DNA of 64,000 bases from Pezicula radicicola (Eukaryota; Ascomycota; Leotiomycetes; Helotiales; Dermateaceae), in contig PDUO01000001.1 in the NCBI GenBank assembly GCA_003008705.1, positions 1,543,694 through 1,607,693 on the forward strand, read 5' to 3'. Shown one piece after another: positions 23,946 through 35,093 of this stretch. Below the pieces are notes generated by a model. The model worked only from the letters and a program-made list of their open reading frames with translations, was not told where the DNA came from and made no database searches. Position numbers and translations under genes: made by a program. Every line of letters begins with the position of its first letter. The stretch's first letter is position 1.

Positions 23946-25290
23946 TCAGAAAATCGATTGGACCCCAAACAGGTAAGACCGCACAATAGCATCGACCTTC
24001 GCCTTAGCCCAACGCGGACCTTCGCCAATAGTTACACCAGCATAAGTGATCTCTCGAAGGAGCGGTTGTACATCATGTATGACTTGCTCTTGTTGTGGGA
24101 ATCCAGCTATGAGTGTCGGTGCATATAAAGTTGGATCCTTGTACGGCTGACTGGCTGGAAACACGGTACTTGCCAAGTTAGAAGTACTGGATGGTTGTAT
24201 CTCAAGCACCCCCTGTGGTGGTATTCGTAGGGTCCTAGAGTCTACCGCCAGCGACCAAGTATCTTTCAGGTATCTTTCAACACCAAAAGAATCAAGATAA
24301 TCATTCTCTGACGTCCCAGTATCTCTCAAGATTGCGCTCTTCACTGCATCATTACTAAGCTCACACTCTTGGGAGGTTTCTTTCCCGCATTTGTCCCACT
24401 TGCTCAATAGCTGGTTTGTCCCTCGCAACAAAGTCTCTAGAATACCACCTAGAGCTTCCAATATCTCATGTCGACCGACATACCTTAGCTTATAGCCAAC
24501 CATGTCATCGGCAACTTCTGGGTTTTCTCCTCGAATGGAGCGCAAAGCAAGGACGATTGTATCAAAATAGAGCCGTGATGCGAAAGAGTCCCGGCCGGCC
24601 ACGATATATGATATGATGCTGACAGTGTTAGTTCTGCAAGGCTTTGAACGTGATAGGCTCCATAGCCCATGGTCGGGCCATGGACTTGAATGGAATTGCC
24701 GGGTGATTTGTGACGAAGACAGGGTATTCCGTGAGACGATAGACGTTGTGTCACTCCCGATCTCCAACTGGCTATCCAAATTCTCTCCAATGCCATCTGG
24801 GAAGAGCTCCTGAAATGCTTCCTCTTGCACTAATACTGCTGGCTGAGCTTTATCAACATTTTCATCTACAGTACTTGCATTACCAGGTTCTATGCCGTTC
24901 TCAGAATCCGGTTCACGTACAGCTCTCTGGGACAACTCCAGAAATCGTTGCGTTGTGCCTTGGACTTCCCGTACAAGTGCAAGATCCTGAGACACTCGGG
25001 ATTTGAGAAGACTATCACTGAAAGTCATGAACGTGTTGCTCATTTGCTCAATAATATCCTCGAGGCCTGAGACTCGTTCTTCAAGGGACCTATGTGTTGT
25101 GAATAAGCTGCTGCTAATCAACGAATTTCAAGAACAAATACCTCACATGCTGCTCTCTTCGCGCGCGGAATGCCTCTTGTGCCCTCCGGCCTCGAGCCCT
25201 TTGCAGGTCAACCGAATTATCTTGCGAGTCCTTGGTTGGCCTGCCCCTTTTTCTTCCTCCCACACGAAGTTCATTATTGATGGTTTGCAT
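23946..25290 (-). CDS. bZIP transcription factor with N-terminal AT-hook
   Basis: Two exons, 25290-25142 and 25089-23946, make 430 residues with a 52-bp intron inside the bZIP. Residues 11-20 (GGRKRGRPTK) are a textbook AT-hook with an RGRP core. Residues 31-48 (RARGRRAQEAFRARREQH) form a Yap-type basic region with QxxxFR in place of the usual NxxxxR. The helix VRSLEERVSGLEDIIEQM follows as a short zipper. The remaining 370 residues contain scattered hydrophobic blocks (YKLRYVGRHEILEALGGIL; KDTWSLAVDSRTLRIPPQG) resembling the poorly characterised C-terminal regions of many fungal bZIP proteins. It probably acts in the nucleus as a sequence-specific regulator; targets are unknown. The intron splits the AGG (R) codon before SLEER. 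Confidence 0.85.
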
Positions 25291-26068
25291 GATGCGTTGT
25301 GTGGATGGGACTTATTCCACCTACTCTTACCATCACCTCACCTCAAGAAGATATCAATATCCATCATGGATCTTCCAAAATGGCTGTCGTTATTATGTAT
25401 TGTTTTGACAGGTTTTGGGCACTCAGGATTACAAAGCCAGATAGTGAGACTACTTCGTAGTGATATCTCATTAATAAGCACACGTACTTCGTATTCGTCC
25501 ATTCACGAGTTACACCGATATGCACGAATTGTGTTATTGATTTTTGGCCTGTGCGGCACTCTTGTTTTGCTGCAATACCTCTCTAGGACACTATTTCTTT
25601 AATAATAAATTAACCACAAATTTAAAAGGCTTAAAATTAAAATATATTATTACTTATATAGCTATATTCCTTCCTATAAAGTATTATAGAAAAATTCCTA
25701 AAATTAAAAGATTTTGAATTTTAAATTATAAGTGTTGCAGCAGGAAAGAGTGCGCACAAGCCAAAAATCGATAATCCACATTTAAAGTGCCCAATCTCGT
25801 TCTGTACACATCTTGTTCTATTATGAACTACAGAAGTTATGACTGGCATCAGAATATAAGCGATTTATGTCAGTTATAATGAAGCAGGAATAATTACTAT
25901 GTAAGGTGCAAAGATAGGCAGGCCTATTGCTGATAGCAAGTCATGATCAGATATCAGGATGAATCATGACCGTTATATCAAAGAAGTATAGAGATAAAAA
26001 ATGGCATGAAGTAAATAAACAGTTAGTCTGCTTTTGAAATCTCGGGTTTACAAGAACTAATTTCGTAC
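25291..26068. other. Intergenic with A+T-rich patch
   Basis: Includes the bZIP promoter. The stretch about 25600-25740 is almost pure A/T with TAATTTAAA-like words, consistent with a RIP-degraded relic. No gene seen. Confidence 0.5.
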
Positions 26069-27230
26069 TTAAAGATTGTCATACGGTTCCTCACCATATT
26101 TCTCATTATCGTTACCAATCTGCGAGACACCCATTCTACCCGGCGCAGTTCTAAACTCCCCTCTCGCAGCATCAATAAGCGGGCTCACCCACTGCTTATC
26201 ACCCTTCTCATCTGTGATCAAATGCGTAGTAGCACCTTCTTTCAAGTCAGTAACTATCTCTCTCAAACCCAATTCTTCTTCCAAGGCCAAAAGAAAAAGA
26301 GATGCCTGGAAGAAGAAAAACGAAGAAAAATAAGGGAAAGCAATGGGAAAAGCAAAGAAAGAAAAAAAGAGGAAAAAGAAAGGAAAAAGAAAAGCAACTC
26401 ACCAAAACCAGCAGCGTGATAATTAACATAAATATTCTCCCACTTCCCAGCCGGTACAGAATAAACCTCATGCGAAATACCAATATGACCATACTTCTTC
26501 GCAGATCCATTCCACCAATCCCAACCCTTGCGATGAGCAGGACCATGAGCGAATTTCTGAAGGTGTTCATGCGACCGAAAGTACATGATATTCATGACTT
26601 CGGAAGAGCAATTACGGTCGGAGGTATTAGCGAAGGAGCTGCCCCCTAGGAAACCGTTGGAGGGAGCGTTTGCATCTAGGTCGAAAATCATTTCTTTGAA
26701 GCTGTTGGCTAGGTCTTTGAAGCCTGGGGCGAAGAGGCCGAGGGGACTGGGGTTTTGGGATTAGTTTTTGATGGGGAGGTGGAGGCACATAGCATGAATG
26801 GCTTTAACTAGGGATGGATGTGGATAGATGGGGTTTGAACTTACTGGTTACTGCGGGCTGGGAGTAGGATCATGCATATTTCAGCGCTTGAAGGGTTCTT
26901 CTCGTTGATAGTGCTGTTACCGGAGTTCGGAAAGATTGCTGTAGCTTTTCCAGGCGTGACACCATCCATATGAGGATTGTGTACGAATCCGAAACACATC
27001 AACACTGTATTAATGACCCTGTAAGCTAGCAAGATGACAGCTGGTGCTAGGACATAGGATGGGCGAATTGGTAATAGCAAGAGTGCAGTCTGTAAAGTGG
27101 CTCCCAGAAGTAACCACGTGGAGATACAGAAGTTGCCACGGATGAGTTGGCGGTCGAGGATGTTGATTCCGAAGATACCATCTTTTAATCCATAGCCGCG
27201 AACTATGTTGCAAGGCGGTTTTGGTGGCAT
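26069..27230 (-). CDS. DUF4188 / Af470-like monooxygenase family protein
   Basis: Exons 27230-26845, 26746-26403 and 26277-26069 join to 312 residues. An early hydrophobic region (TWLLLGATLQTALLLLPI and LAPAVILLAYRVI) looks like two membrane segments. The catalytic-type domain (about 155-245) has the family signature NGFLGGSSF and then FRSHEHLQKFAHGPAHRKGWDWW and HIGISHEVYSVP. This is the heme-independent, ABM-like fold family that includes a fumagillin-pathway monooxygenase; substrate here is unknown. An upstream ATG at 27301 could be joined by a 56-bp intron (27290-27235), adding MASKT in frame, so the true start may lie there. The last intron uses a weak acceptor (TTGGAAG) chosen by phase, so the residues around the third junction are less certain. 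Confidence 0.8.
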
Positions 27231-29210
27231 GGTTCTGGAAGAGAAGTGTCAATGACTGGATTTCTAGGTGTAAGATAGGTTTGACAGTACTTAGAAGCCA
27301 TCTTAAAGTTATGGGATTACTGGTTTGCAAAACGGTGCCGTCTTTGCAATAGTAAGCAATGCAGATGTTTCTGTTCTGCAGTAAAGATAATCAAAATATG
27401 CACTTCTGTAACTGAATGTCGGCCACCTTGCAGATTTTGTGATTATATATTCGATGTCTGAATAGCACTTAATTGTTTCTTCCGCGCAATTGACCGTTTC
27501 TAGAGTGGTGGCGTTTCTATAGACCAATCTCGAACACACTATAGTTGGAATGCGGAGGTGAGGGCTGAGAGCAGCCTGTGCTTAAGTATTTAGAAATGTG
27601 TTTTTCAAGATATGAGTAGTATTATCATGGTCCAGCAGAGAGACTCTTGAGGACTTTAGGATACTTCAGATGGAACAGATCTGAAGAAAAAGATAACCTC
27701 CATAGAATCGGTTCATATGTTACTCTCTCAACATGCTAGTCATGATGAATGGCATCTAATGTTCACATCGAAAGCTATTAACTGAGCGTGTGACAACAAT
27801 TAGAACGCTCAAATGTGGCGCTGGGTTAGTTCTCATTCCTTACCTATTTGGGCAGAATTAAGCGAGAACTCCTTCCCCAACTCGTTTCCCTCAACGCCAC
27901 CTTAGGAATATTTCATTTTTGTCGACTTCAATTGTGACAAATTAAAAGAGTGGAAATTCATATCCCATTTGAATCTAGTAATAAGCACTCCTTTTTATAA
28001 GTCCTTTTGCGCTGGTCCCTTGATATGTATGATATGTGTGTTCTTATTCGGCAAAGCGTAGAACTTGAACTCAAATTATGACAGTTGAGCTTTAGTAGAC
28101 AAATCACGTACGAGGGCTCCGTTGTCTGAAAACCCCCAAAGACACAAGACTAGAAGATTAAGGAAGTGACACTCGACGCCAAGTCCACTTAGACAAGTGA
28201 CGAACATATGGGAAGTAGAAGAAGAGGAGCAGCCACTAGCACAAGACGAGACTATTACTGAGGAAACTTACGTATAGAACTGTTGTTACGTAACATAGTG
28301 AAGTTGAAGCAATAGCAAGTTAAACATATTTTTCTGGTGGAGTAGATAACAACGAACTATTATCTGACAATAAATTTCCACATGACAAATAACGAATAAA
28401 TTCGCCGCTGTTAACATACAAATAGAGCAACTGTGTCTGTCTTGAGACTCGTCCTTGGTTTCCATATAACTGCCACCGCCTTCATGGGTTGAGTGCCTAG
28501 GACTTGGTCTTAGTTGTGCAACATCTGCTTGCTATCAGTAAATATCAGTAGCTCTTAGTGTGATCTGCTACATCACAACTATAAATTTAAGCCGTTAAAT
28601 AAGGTACGTTTGAACAGTGAAATGGTCTCATTCGCCTTGCTTAACCTTAGCACGTTTTCAAATAGAAAAGGTAGGTAGCCAAAAAGTAGTCCTCCCATAA
28701 CTAAGCGAGAATCAACCTCGATTTCAACTCCAAAAAATACCCAAAAAGCACAAAAAAACTCGATCTTCGGCGACTTTCTTGCACCTCACGAGAACAAACC
28801 CAGTATTTTAAACCATCCGTCTAGGGACAAACAAGTTTGTTTTTCCGTATGCGTTTTCGTAATCGTATGCGGGGTTGGTGAACCATTAGTTATTCCTCCT
28901 CTTGAAACAGAATTTGATCCAAACCACTTACCCACTGTGGCACGCCTGTTCTGTTTGTTGAAGAAGTTTCGGTTATTATAATATATAAAGTAGATAGGGA
29001 CGCGAATTTTAAGGCTAGCGCCAGGCAACCAGTTGGATGGTGTTTGTTTACTGAGTGAGCCCCTGAAATTAGCGAGCTATACTCTGTAGCGCGTGGGCGG
29101 TGCGCTCCGTTGAGACTGTATCACCAGAACAGTATTACTAGCAACGAACCTTGGTCAGGCGGCAATAATAGAAGAGGGAGAAGAGAACTGTGTTGCTATC
29201 TAGGATACGG
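27231..29210. other. Gene-poor region
   Basis: About 2 kb. Apart from a possible first exon of the DUF4188 gene at 27291-27301, only short ORFs without domains. Nothing else recognised. Confidence 0.4.
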
Positions 29211-30232
29211 CTATCCCATTTGTAAGTCGTATATGCGGTCGACGCCCAAAATACCATCAAGGACCATGCGTCCAACTCGTGAAGGAAACATGGCTCCAAA
29301 TGTGGCTCCCAGTAAGCTGCCGTGACTAAAAGCCGAGAAGTTGTGCTTACCTCAATTCTCGCTTTATGAATAATTCATGGTATTCGAGTCTGTATCATCC
29401 ATAACCCATTCGTCCTATGCGTCGGTAATACTGAGCATATCCCCAGCATTCCGTTGCAAAGAACCATGCAAGAAATCCTCTTCGCTAGATCTGTTTGACA
29501 AGGTAAAAGAGAAAAAATCTATTCTGAGTACGGATTCGCCAATTCCTCTTAGATCCCAACCGGTAACGCGGTAGTCATTACCAAGCATATGATGCACTTT
29601 CGTACCCCAACTCTTCATTTGAATGGACTCAATCAGGGAGGAATTTTAAGACTATAACGAAAGACATACTAACAATAGAAACACCAGAGTCTCCAGGGCC
29701 ACCAGGATTTCGCAATAAAGGCTTCACAGATTACTTTCCACTCGTCATATATTTAGCACTTGGTAACAGTTTAAACGCAATATGAACTTTTGGATTGGTC
29801 AATGATGCGTTCAGCGGGCGTCCATAGTCCATGGATACAGTGAGTCGAGCATAATGAAATATGTTGTCACATTGATGCTACTTGAGGTTTTCGCTCAACG
29901 CAATCTATATTGATTAGCAAGGTCAGTTATATTGAACCAAAAGCAAGATATTTGTTGTTATCCTTATCGATCTCTGCAGAACGAATGCTCCATTTACTCG
30001 GGTAAATAAAGGGCGGAAGTAGTAAATATAGATTTTAATCTTACATTACTGAAGTTCAACAGCGTTTCCTCACTCCAATAATCAGATTGGAAACTCCAGC
30101 TCTGGTCGACCGTGATTGAGTTTCCAATCCAGTCACCAGAGTAAGCCAAAAGAAAAGGGCAACAATCACAGCTGCTAAAGCAAACTCCAAACTATTTGTC
30201 GTGCTGGGGTACTTCGATGTAGGTTTCTCCAT
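29211..30232 (-). pseudogene. Decayed TAP-like alpha/beta-hydrolase (peptidase-type)
   Basis: Read on the minus strand, ordered fragments of a secreted TAP-like hydrolase remain. ATG at 30232 begins a hydrophobic anchor (LEFALAAVIVALFFWLTLV). It is followed by HQCDNIFHYARLTVSMDYGR, NPKVHIALKLLP, NPGGPGDSGVSIV (oxyanion region), GWDLRGIGES, and SHGSLLGATFGAMFP...VGRMVLDG around the nucleophile. Lesions: an in-frame TAG where the family has Trp (TGG to TAG), a TAA just before the NPGGPGDSG block, a stop in the anchor exon frame, an apparent extra T beside the nucleophile motif (unless a 25-bp intron is spliced), and loss of everything after YDLQMG. G-to-A type changes suggest RIP. I describe the remains only. 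Confidence 0.75.
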
Positions 30233-31079
30233 AGCGATACAGGCAGTGCAAAGAAGCTTGGCGAAAGCACCCTTCAGAGTAAGACTCTGTTTAGAAAATT
30301 ACACGTGCTACGATTAAACCCATTGCGGATGCGTATACATTTCACACATATTATGACTTGCCGGCTACCAAAAGTGCTGCAATCGTCATTTATGGCCCGA
30401 ATAGGAATGTAGTATTCGTAATTGACCGGGGACAATTACCAAATACAGGCAGGAACTTTAGCGAAGCGACCTAACTGCAGGTATTATTATCGACAGAGAA
30501 CACTTATAAACCCTAGCCCTAAATACCCTAATCTTACATATCCAAGCCAGAAATTTAATATTGAAAAGTAATTACTCTATACTAATTTAAATACAATTGC
30601 ATCTGTAAACCAAAATTAAGCGAGGCGTTATATGCCTAGGTAGCTAGATAATAGCTTACTCGCCCGCTCATTAAATCACTTCCAACTACAGAACCGTTCA
30701 TAAACTCTAACACCACTTAGAGGTATAAACACCATTCTTAATTCAACCACTGTCTCCACACCACAAACTCTTTTATACTGTTTATTAGGTGTTAATGCCA
30801 TACTCGCTTAAGGTACCTTTTGTACCTAGCTTACAGTACGGACAATATAGAGAAGATATACCTACAAAGTAAAGTATATAAAACCAGACCACAAATAAAA
30901 TCAGCTCTCTATTATCTAAAAACTAACCTTAAACCCTAAATCCCTTGTTGAATGGGAAGGTTATTTAGGAAGCAACATGTGAGTGGCAATGTGGTTGTAT
31001 TGTGTTCTGTGTGGAAGCTAGTGTGTGGGAGAAGAGCCTACTTATAGTGGGCAATCACACGACTATTCCCATACATCCC
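30233..31079. other. A+T-rich intergenic region
   Basis: No gene seen. About 30490-30950 is rich in CCTAA/TTAAG-like words and TpA steps, looking like a RIP-mutated repeat remnant. Confidence 0.45.
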
Positions 31080-32337
31080 TTAAAGCCTAGCAACATTAAC
31101 CCTCTCCCCCCTCTCATCAAACCTAACAACCTCACCACTCAAAAGCGCATCCTGCAAAGCCCTCCCAATCCTCATAACCAAAATCCCCGTCTCAATATCC
31201 AACGGAACATCCGTACCCTTCAAACAAGCCTCAACAAACAAATTAGCCTCAAGTGCAAAAGCATCTTCAAACCTCTGCCAATACTCAGGTTGAACCTGAT
31301 GACTCAAACCCAATTTATCAGCCAAGACAACATTATTAGCCCTCGGAACAACATTAACCATGATTTTTCCATCCGTACCAGTAACCTCAGTACAAACATC
31401 ATGACCATGAGCCTGAGTACGAGAACAATAAAAATACCCAATCTTACCACCCCAAAACTCAACAACTCCAACTGCGTTATCTACATCCTGTAATTCTTTA
31501 AGTTCGGGATGATGTTGTAGTGTACCAACTGCCCAACAAGCTTTCGGAATCGGATTTCCTAGGTACCATAATGATAAATCTATATCATGAATAGCACAAT
31601 CTACAAAGATACCTCCGTTTCGTGCTGCGTAGCGTACGAAGAAGCCGGTATCATCTAGGAGATCGCAGGTATTGGAACGGACCATGAATGGCGTTCCAAT
31701 TGCTTTGTCGTTGAAGATTTTGGTACTTGCGTCTCGGTAGGAGGCATCGAAGCGGCGAGAGAACCCTGCCATTACTTTTAGATGGGGGTTGGATTTTGCT
31801 GCGGTTACTACTGCCTGCGCCTACACATTTAAAAATATCAGTATAATTATTGACCTAGGCATGAGATGTAGGAAAATAGGAATAAGATGTTCGGAAAAGT
31901 GGAAGGAAAGAGAAATCAAAACAAACCTCTTCCAAATTATTCCCCAAAGGCTTCTCACATAGAACATGCAGTCCCTTCCCAATAGCCATCAAAGTCTGAC
32001 TAGCATGGACATCCGTACTCGAAGAAACCCAAACAGCCTGTAACCCAGTATGTGCCAACATATCCTCATATTTATCGTAAGTAACAACACCGAATTCTTT
32101 GTATTCTTCATTATTCTTGGCCCATTCCACCTCGAGAGGATCGGAACTGCAGACTGCTACTACTTGTACGCGGGGCACTCGGTATATCAAGGTTTTAACA
32201 TGTCGTTTTCCCTTCATGAATGTTAGAATATTGTAATGCTTTTTTGGGGGTGGGGATGGGATTGATGGGATGGGCGGTTTTAGATAGATACGTACCATGC
32301 GGCCCAGTCCAACAACTGCAATTTGAAGACGATCCAT
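31080..32337 (-). CDS. Gfo/Idh/MocA family NAD(P)-dependent dehydrogenase (copy 1; inositol 2-dehydrogenase-like)
   Basis: Exons 32337-32296, 32211-31927 and 31820-31080, all phase 0, encode 355 residues. The first exon ends inside the dinucleotide-binding motif GLGRM|G (residues 10-15). The EKP motif with the presumed catalytic Lys is at residues 100-102. The C-terminal half carries AGFSRRFDASYR, GGIFVDCAIHDIDLSLWYLG (the conserved D-x-x-x-H block) and TGTDGKIMVNV, all normal for the inositol/scyllo-inositol dehydrogenase branch. It should oxidise a cyclic polyol or aldose with NAD(P)+. It shares a 574-bp promoter with the divergent sugar transporter, and a paralogue lies at 37737. Substrate is not determinable from sequence alone. 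Confidence 0.92.
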
Positions 32338-32911
32338 TGTACCTGATTTTCTGATTCTTGAATGAAAAAGGATGAAATGTAATGTGAGATCACAGTTAAG
32401 AGAGAAATACTATAATACTTACTGATTGCAGGCGAGACAACAGGACTTTTATAGACGAAGAAAATCAGACTCAAGAGACAAATGTTCTTCATCAATAGTA
32501 GTATAGAACAAACAACTTCCAATTCAAGTAAGAGGCGGCGGCTCTTGCCTATTGCAGTAGCAGATTAACGAATCCGAAGCCGAGATAGAAAGACGGGGTA
32601 CCCCCCTGATGTCTCCTCCCTTCCCCGCAAATTCAGCAGGAGAAAATCGCCGAATTTACCCAAAGGAGGAAATAAAACTAGGGGGCATGAATAGACAAGG
32701 GTACTATGTACATCAGCCAAGTTCCCAATTTCTTGTGGGGAGACTCTCCCCGTGGGGTTACCCGTCCTTTTCGTCTAGGTAAGAAAAGTACTTCAAAACG
32801 GCATTGAATACATATTGCACAGACAATGCCGGCCCTCTTCATATACAAGATTATTCTACTCTTTCCATCTCGAGTTTTTGGAATCTGAATACACCTACTA
32901 CTTCCTCAGTC
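32338..32911. promoter_or_regulatory. Shared divergent promoter, dehydrogenase 1 / sugar transporter
   Basis: 574 bp. It holds two GTGGGG words (32735-32740 and 32752-32757) matching the CreA/Mig1 carbon-repression consensus SYGGRG. Between them is a perfect palindrome GGGGAGA-C-TCTCCCC at 32737-32751. STRE-like AGGGG (near 32680) and CCCCT (near 32605) words are also present. Function is inferred from consensus only. Confidence 0.55.
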
Positions 32912-34604
32912 ATGTCTGATATCAAGACCCTCTCGTCTAAACATCATGAAGAGGCCAGCGTCGTCAAAACTGGAGACATAAGCGACATATTGGGAGAAAT
33001 CGAACCATATGGGCCAAATGGAGTCCGAGGGATCTTGACTTCACCATATGTTTTTGGTGCTGCTTGTCTCGCTTCCTTGGGTGGATTTTCCTTCGGCTAC
33101 GACCAAGGAGTCATTTCCATTATCAACGTTATGGATCAGTTTCATGCGGTGTTCCCACAGGCCAAAACTGCATTCGGGACGGGCTTCATGACGGGTATGT
33201 TATTGCTTGGTGCCTTTGTGGGATGTATTTTCATGCCATATTTGGCTGATAAGATATCTCGTAAGAGAGCATTGACGGTCGTGGTTGTTATATTCAATAT
33301 TGGCGCCATCATTCAGACTTGCGCCCAGAACTATGGCATGTTGGTCGCTGGACGGGCTATTGGTGGTGTTGGAGTCGGTACACTTGCAATGGTATGTAGA
33401 TACGAGTCTATCTACCATTAGGCGACGATGAGTCAATGACGACGGCTAACCAAGTATCGCGTAGGGAGCGCCACTTTATATTTCAGAGATAGCTCCACCT
33501 AACCTCCGAGGGACCCTCCTGGTTCTTGAATCGATCTCTATCGTATCTGGAGTCTGTATCGCTTACTGGCTTACTTTCGCCACAAGATTCATGGACGGCG
33601 AAAGTTCATTCCGACTTCCACTAGGCCTTCAAATGGTTTGCGCAACATTTCTAGGCGTTTTCATCCATGTCTTTCCATACTCGCCGCGGTGGCTCACCTT
33701 GGTCAACAGACAGGAAGAATGCCTTGCTAGTCTTGTCAAGTTAAGGGGCCTGCCACCCACAGACGCAAGAGTGCAGACCGAATACAAGAGTATCATAGCC
33801 GAAGTCGAGTTCCAGAAGGCAGTACAAGAAAGAAGACATCCGGGTGTCCAGGGAATCAAGCTCGAGATCCTCTTATGGCTTGATCTCTTTGATCGAAAGA
33901 TGTGGCGTCGAACTGCTGTGGGATGCGGTGTTTGTTTCTTCCAGCAGTTTTCGGGAATCAATGCCTTCATTTATTACGCACCGACACTATTCCGGTCTAT
34001 CGGCCAGTCGGATGAAATGTCCTTGGTACTATCAGGGATCTTCAACCTTCTTCAGCTTGTCGCTGTCGTGGTCTGCTTTATAGTCATTGACAAAGTAGGA
34101 CGGAGGCCTCTGGCCATATTTGGAGGCTTTGGAAGCGCCATTGCGTATATCATCATTGCCGTCCTCGCCGGAATCTATTCTAAAGACTGGGCTGCCAATC
34201 CAGCTGCCGGATGGGCCTGTGTCGCCATGGCATTCGTCTTTATCCTTGTTTATGGCGTCTCATATTCGCCCTTGGGCTGGGCTCTCCCTCCTGAGGTTTT
34301 CTCCAATGCTTCCCGATCCAAGGGTGTCGCTCTCGCTACATGTCTTAACTGGTTATCCAATTTTATTGTCGGCGTTGCTACACCTCCTATGCTTGCTGAC
34401 ATTGGCTTCGGTACCTATGTATTTTTTGCGGTTATGTGTGGACTGTCCGGCATATGGGCAACACTCCTTGTTCCCGAGACTAAAGGCCGGACATTGGAGC
34501 AGATGGATGACGTTTTTGGGGACACTAGTGGACAGGAAGAAAGAGAGATCATGAGGCTGGCTGCTCTTCAAGCCCAGAGGATAGTTGTTGAAGGGAGAGC
34601 TTAA
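32912..34604 (+). CDS. MFS sugar/polyol transporter
   Basis: Exons 32912-33391 and 33465-34604 give 539 residues; the 73-bp intron falls exactly after GTLAM. The start MSDIKTLSSKH is preferred over an in-frame ATG 36 codons upstream because sugar porters have a short cytosolic N-terminus. Sugar-porter signatures are clear: FGYDQGVIS after TM1, RKRALT with GRAIGGVGVGTLAMGAPLY then SEIAPPNLRG, FFQQFSGINAFIYYAPTLF in TM7, DKVGRRPL, and PETKGRTLEQMDDVFG at the end. Twelve membrane spans are expected in the plasma membrane. It probably carries a monosaccharide or inositol by proton symport. Divergent from dehydrogenase 1, which supports a joint role in uptake and oxidation of the same compound. 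Confidence 0.92.
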
Positions 34605-35093
34605 GGGCGATCACTGGTGACTTTCATATTCTCATGTATAGCTATAGTCTGTATAATGATCTATACAAGTTAAATACGAAATCCATGTTGGGAGTGCTCT
34701 TTCAAAGTCCATTGATCAAAACTTAACTGAAAACATGTATGTTATCTATATGATCGCGGGAGAATATTCCCAACACCGGTTGAGTCAACGTACTTGATTG
34801 CTGGAGGAAATTGTATACTTCAGAAAATTAAAAAGAGGTTGCTTCCAAGTATCAACAAACCGGGCTCAAATATCTATCAATTGTGTGGCCAATGGACATC
34901 CATTCATTCCACTAATTTTAATTTAAAAACCACATGAACGTGGTTTCCCGTCACGATAATGCTAAGATGAGCGATGAAACTCAGTTTAGCCTATGGCGCT
35001 GTACTAGACGCGTAGACCACGCTTCCAGGTTGACTACCTAATCGTGTCTTCTAAAATTCGTCTTTTGGATAGCTAGAGCCTAAAGCAATTTAA
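34605..35093. other. Convergent 3' region
   Basis: 489 bp between the stops of the transporter (+) and the Zn2Cys6 gene (-). No gene seen; expected to hold both terminators. Confidence 0.5.

Noticed and set aside
29415..29618. Possible intact hydrolase exon
   Set aside because: It carries a real family motif, but neighbouring blocks contain stops and frame breaks, so it is described as part of the pseudogene.
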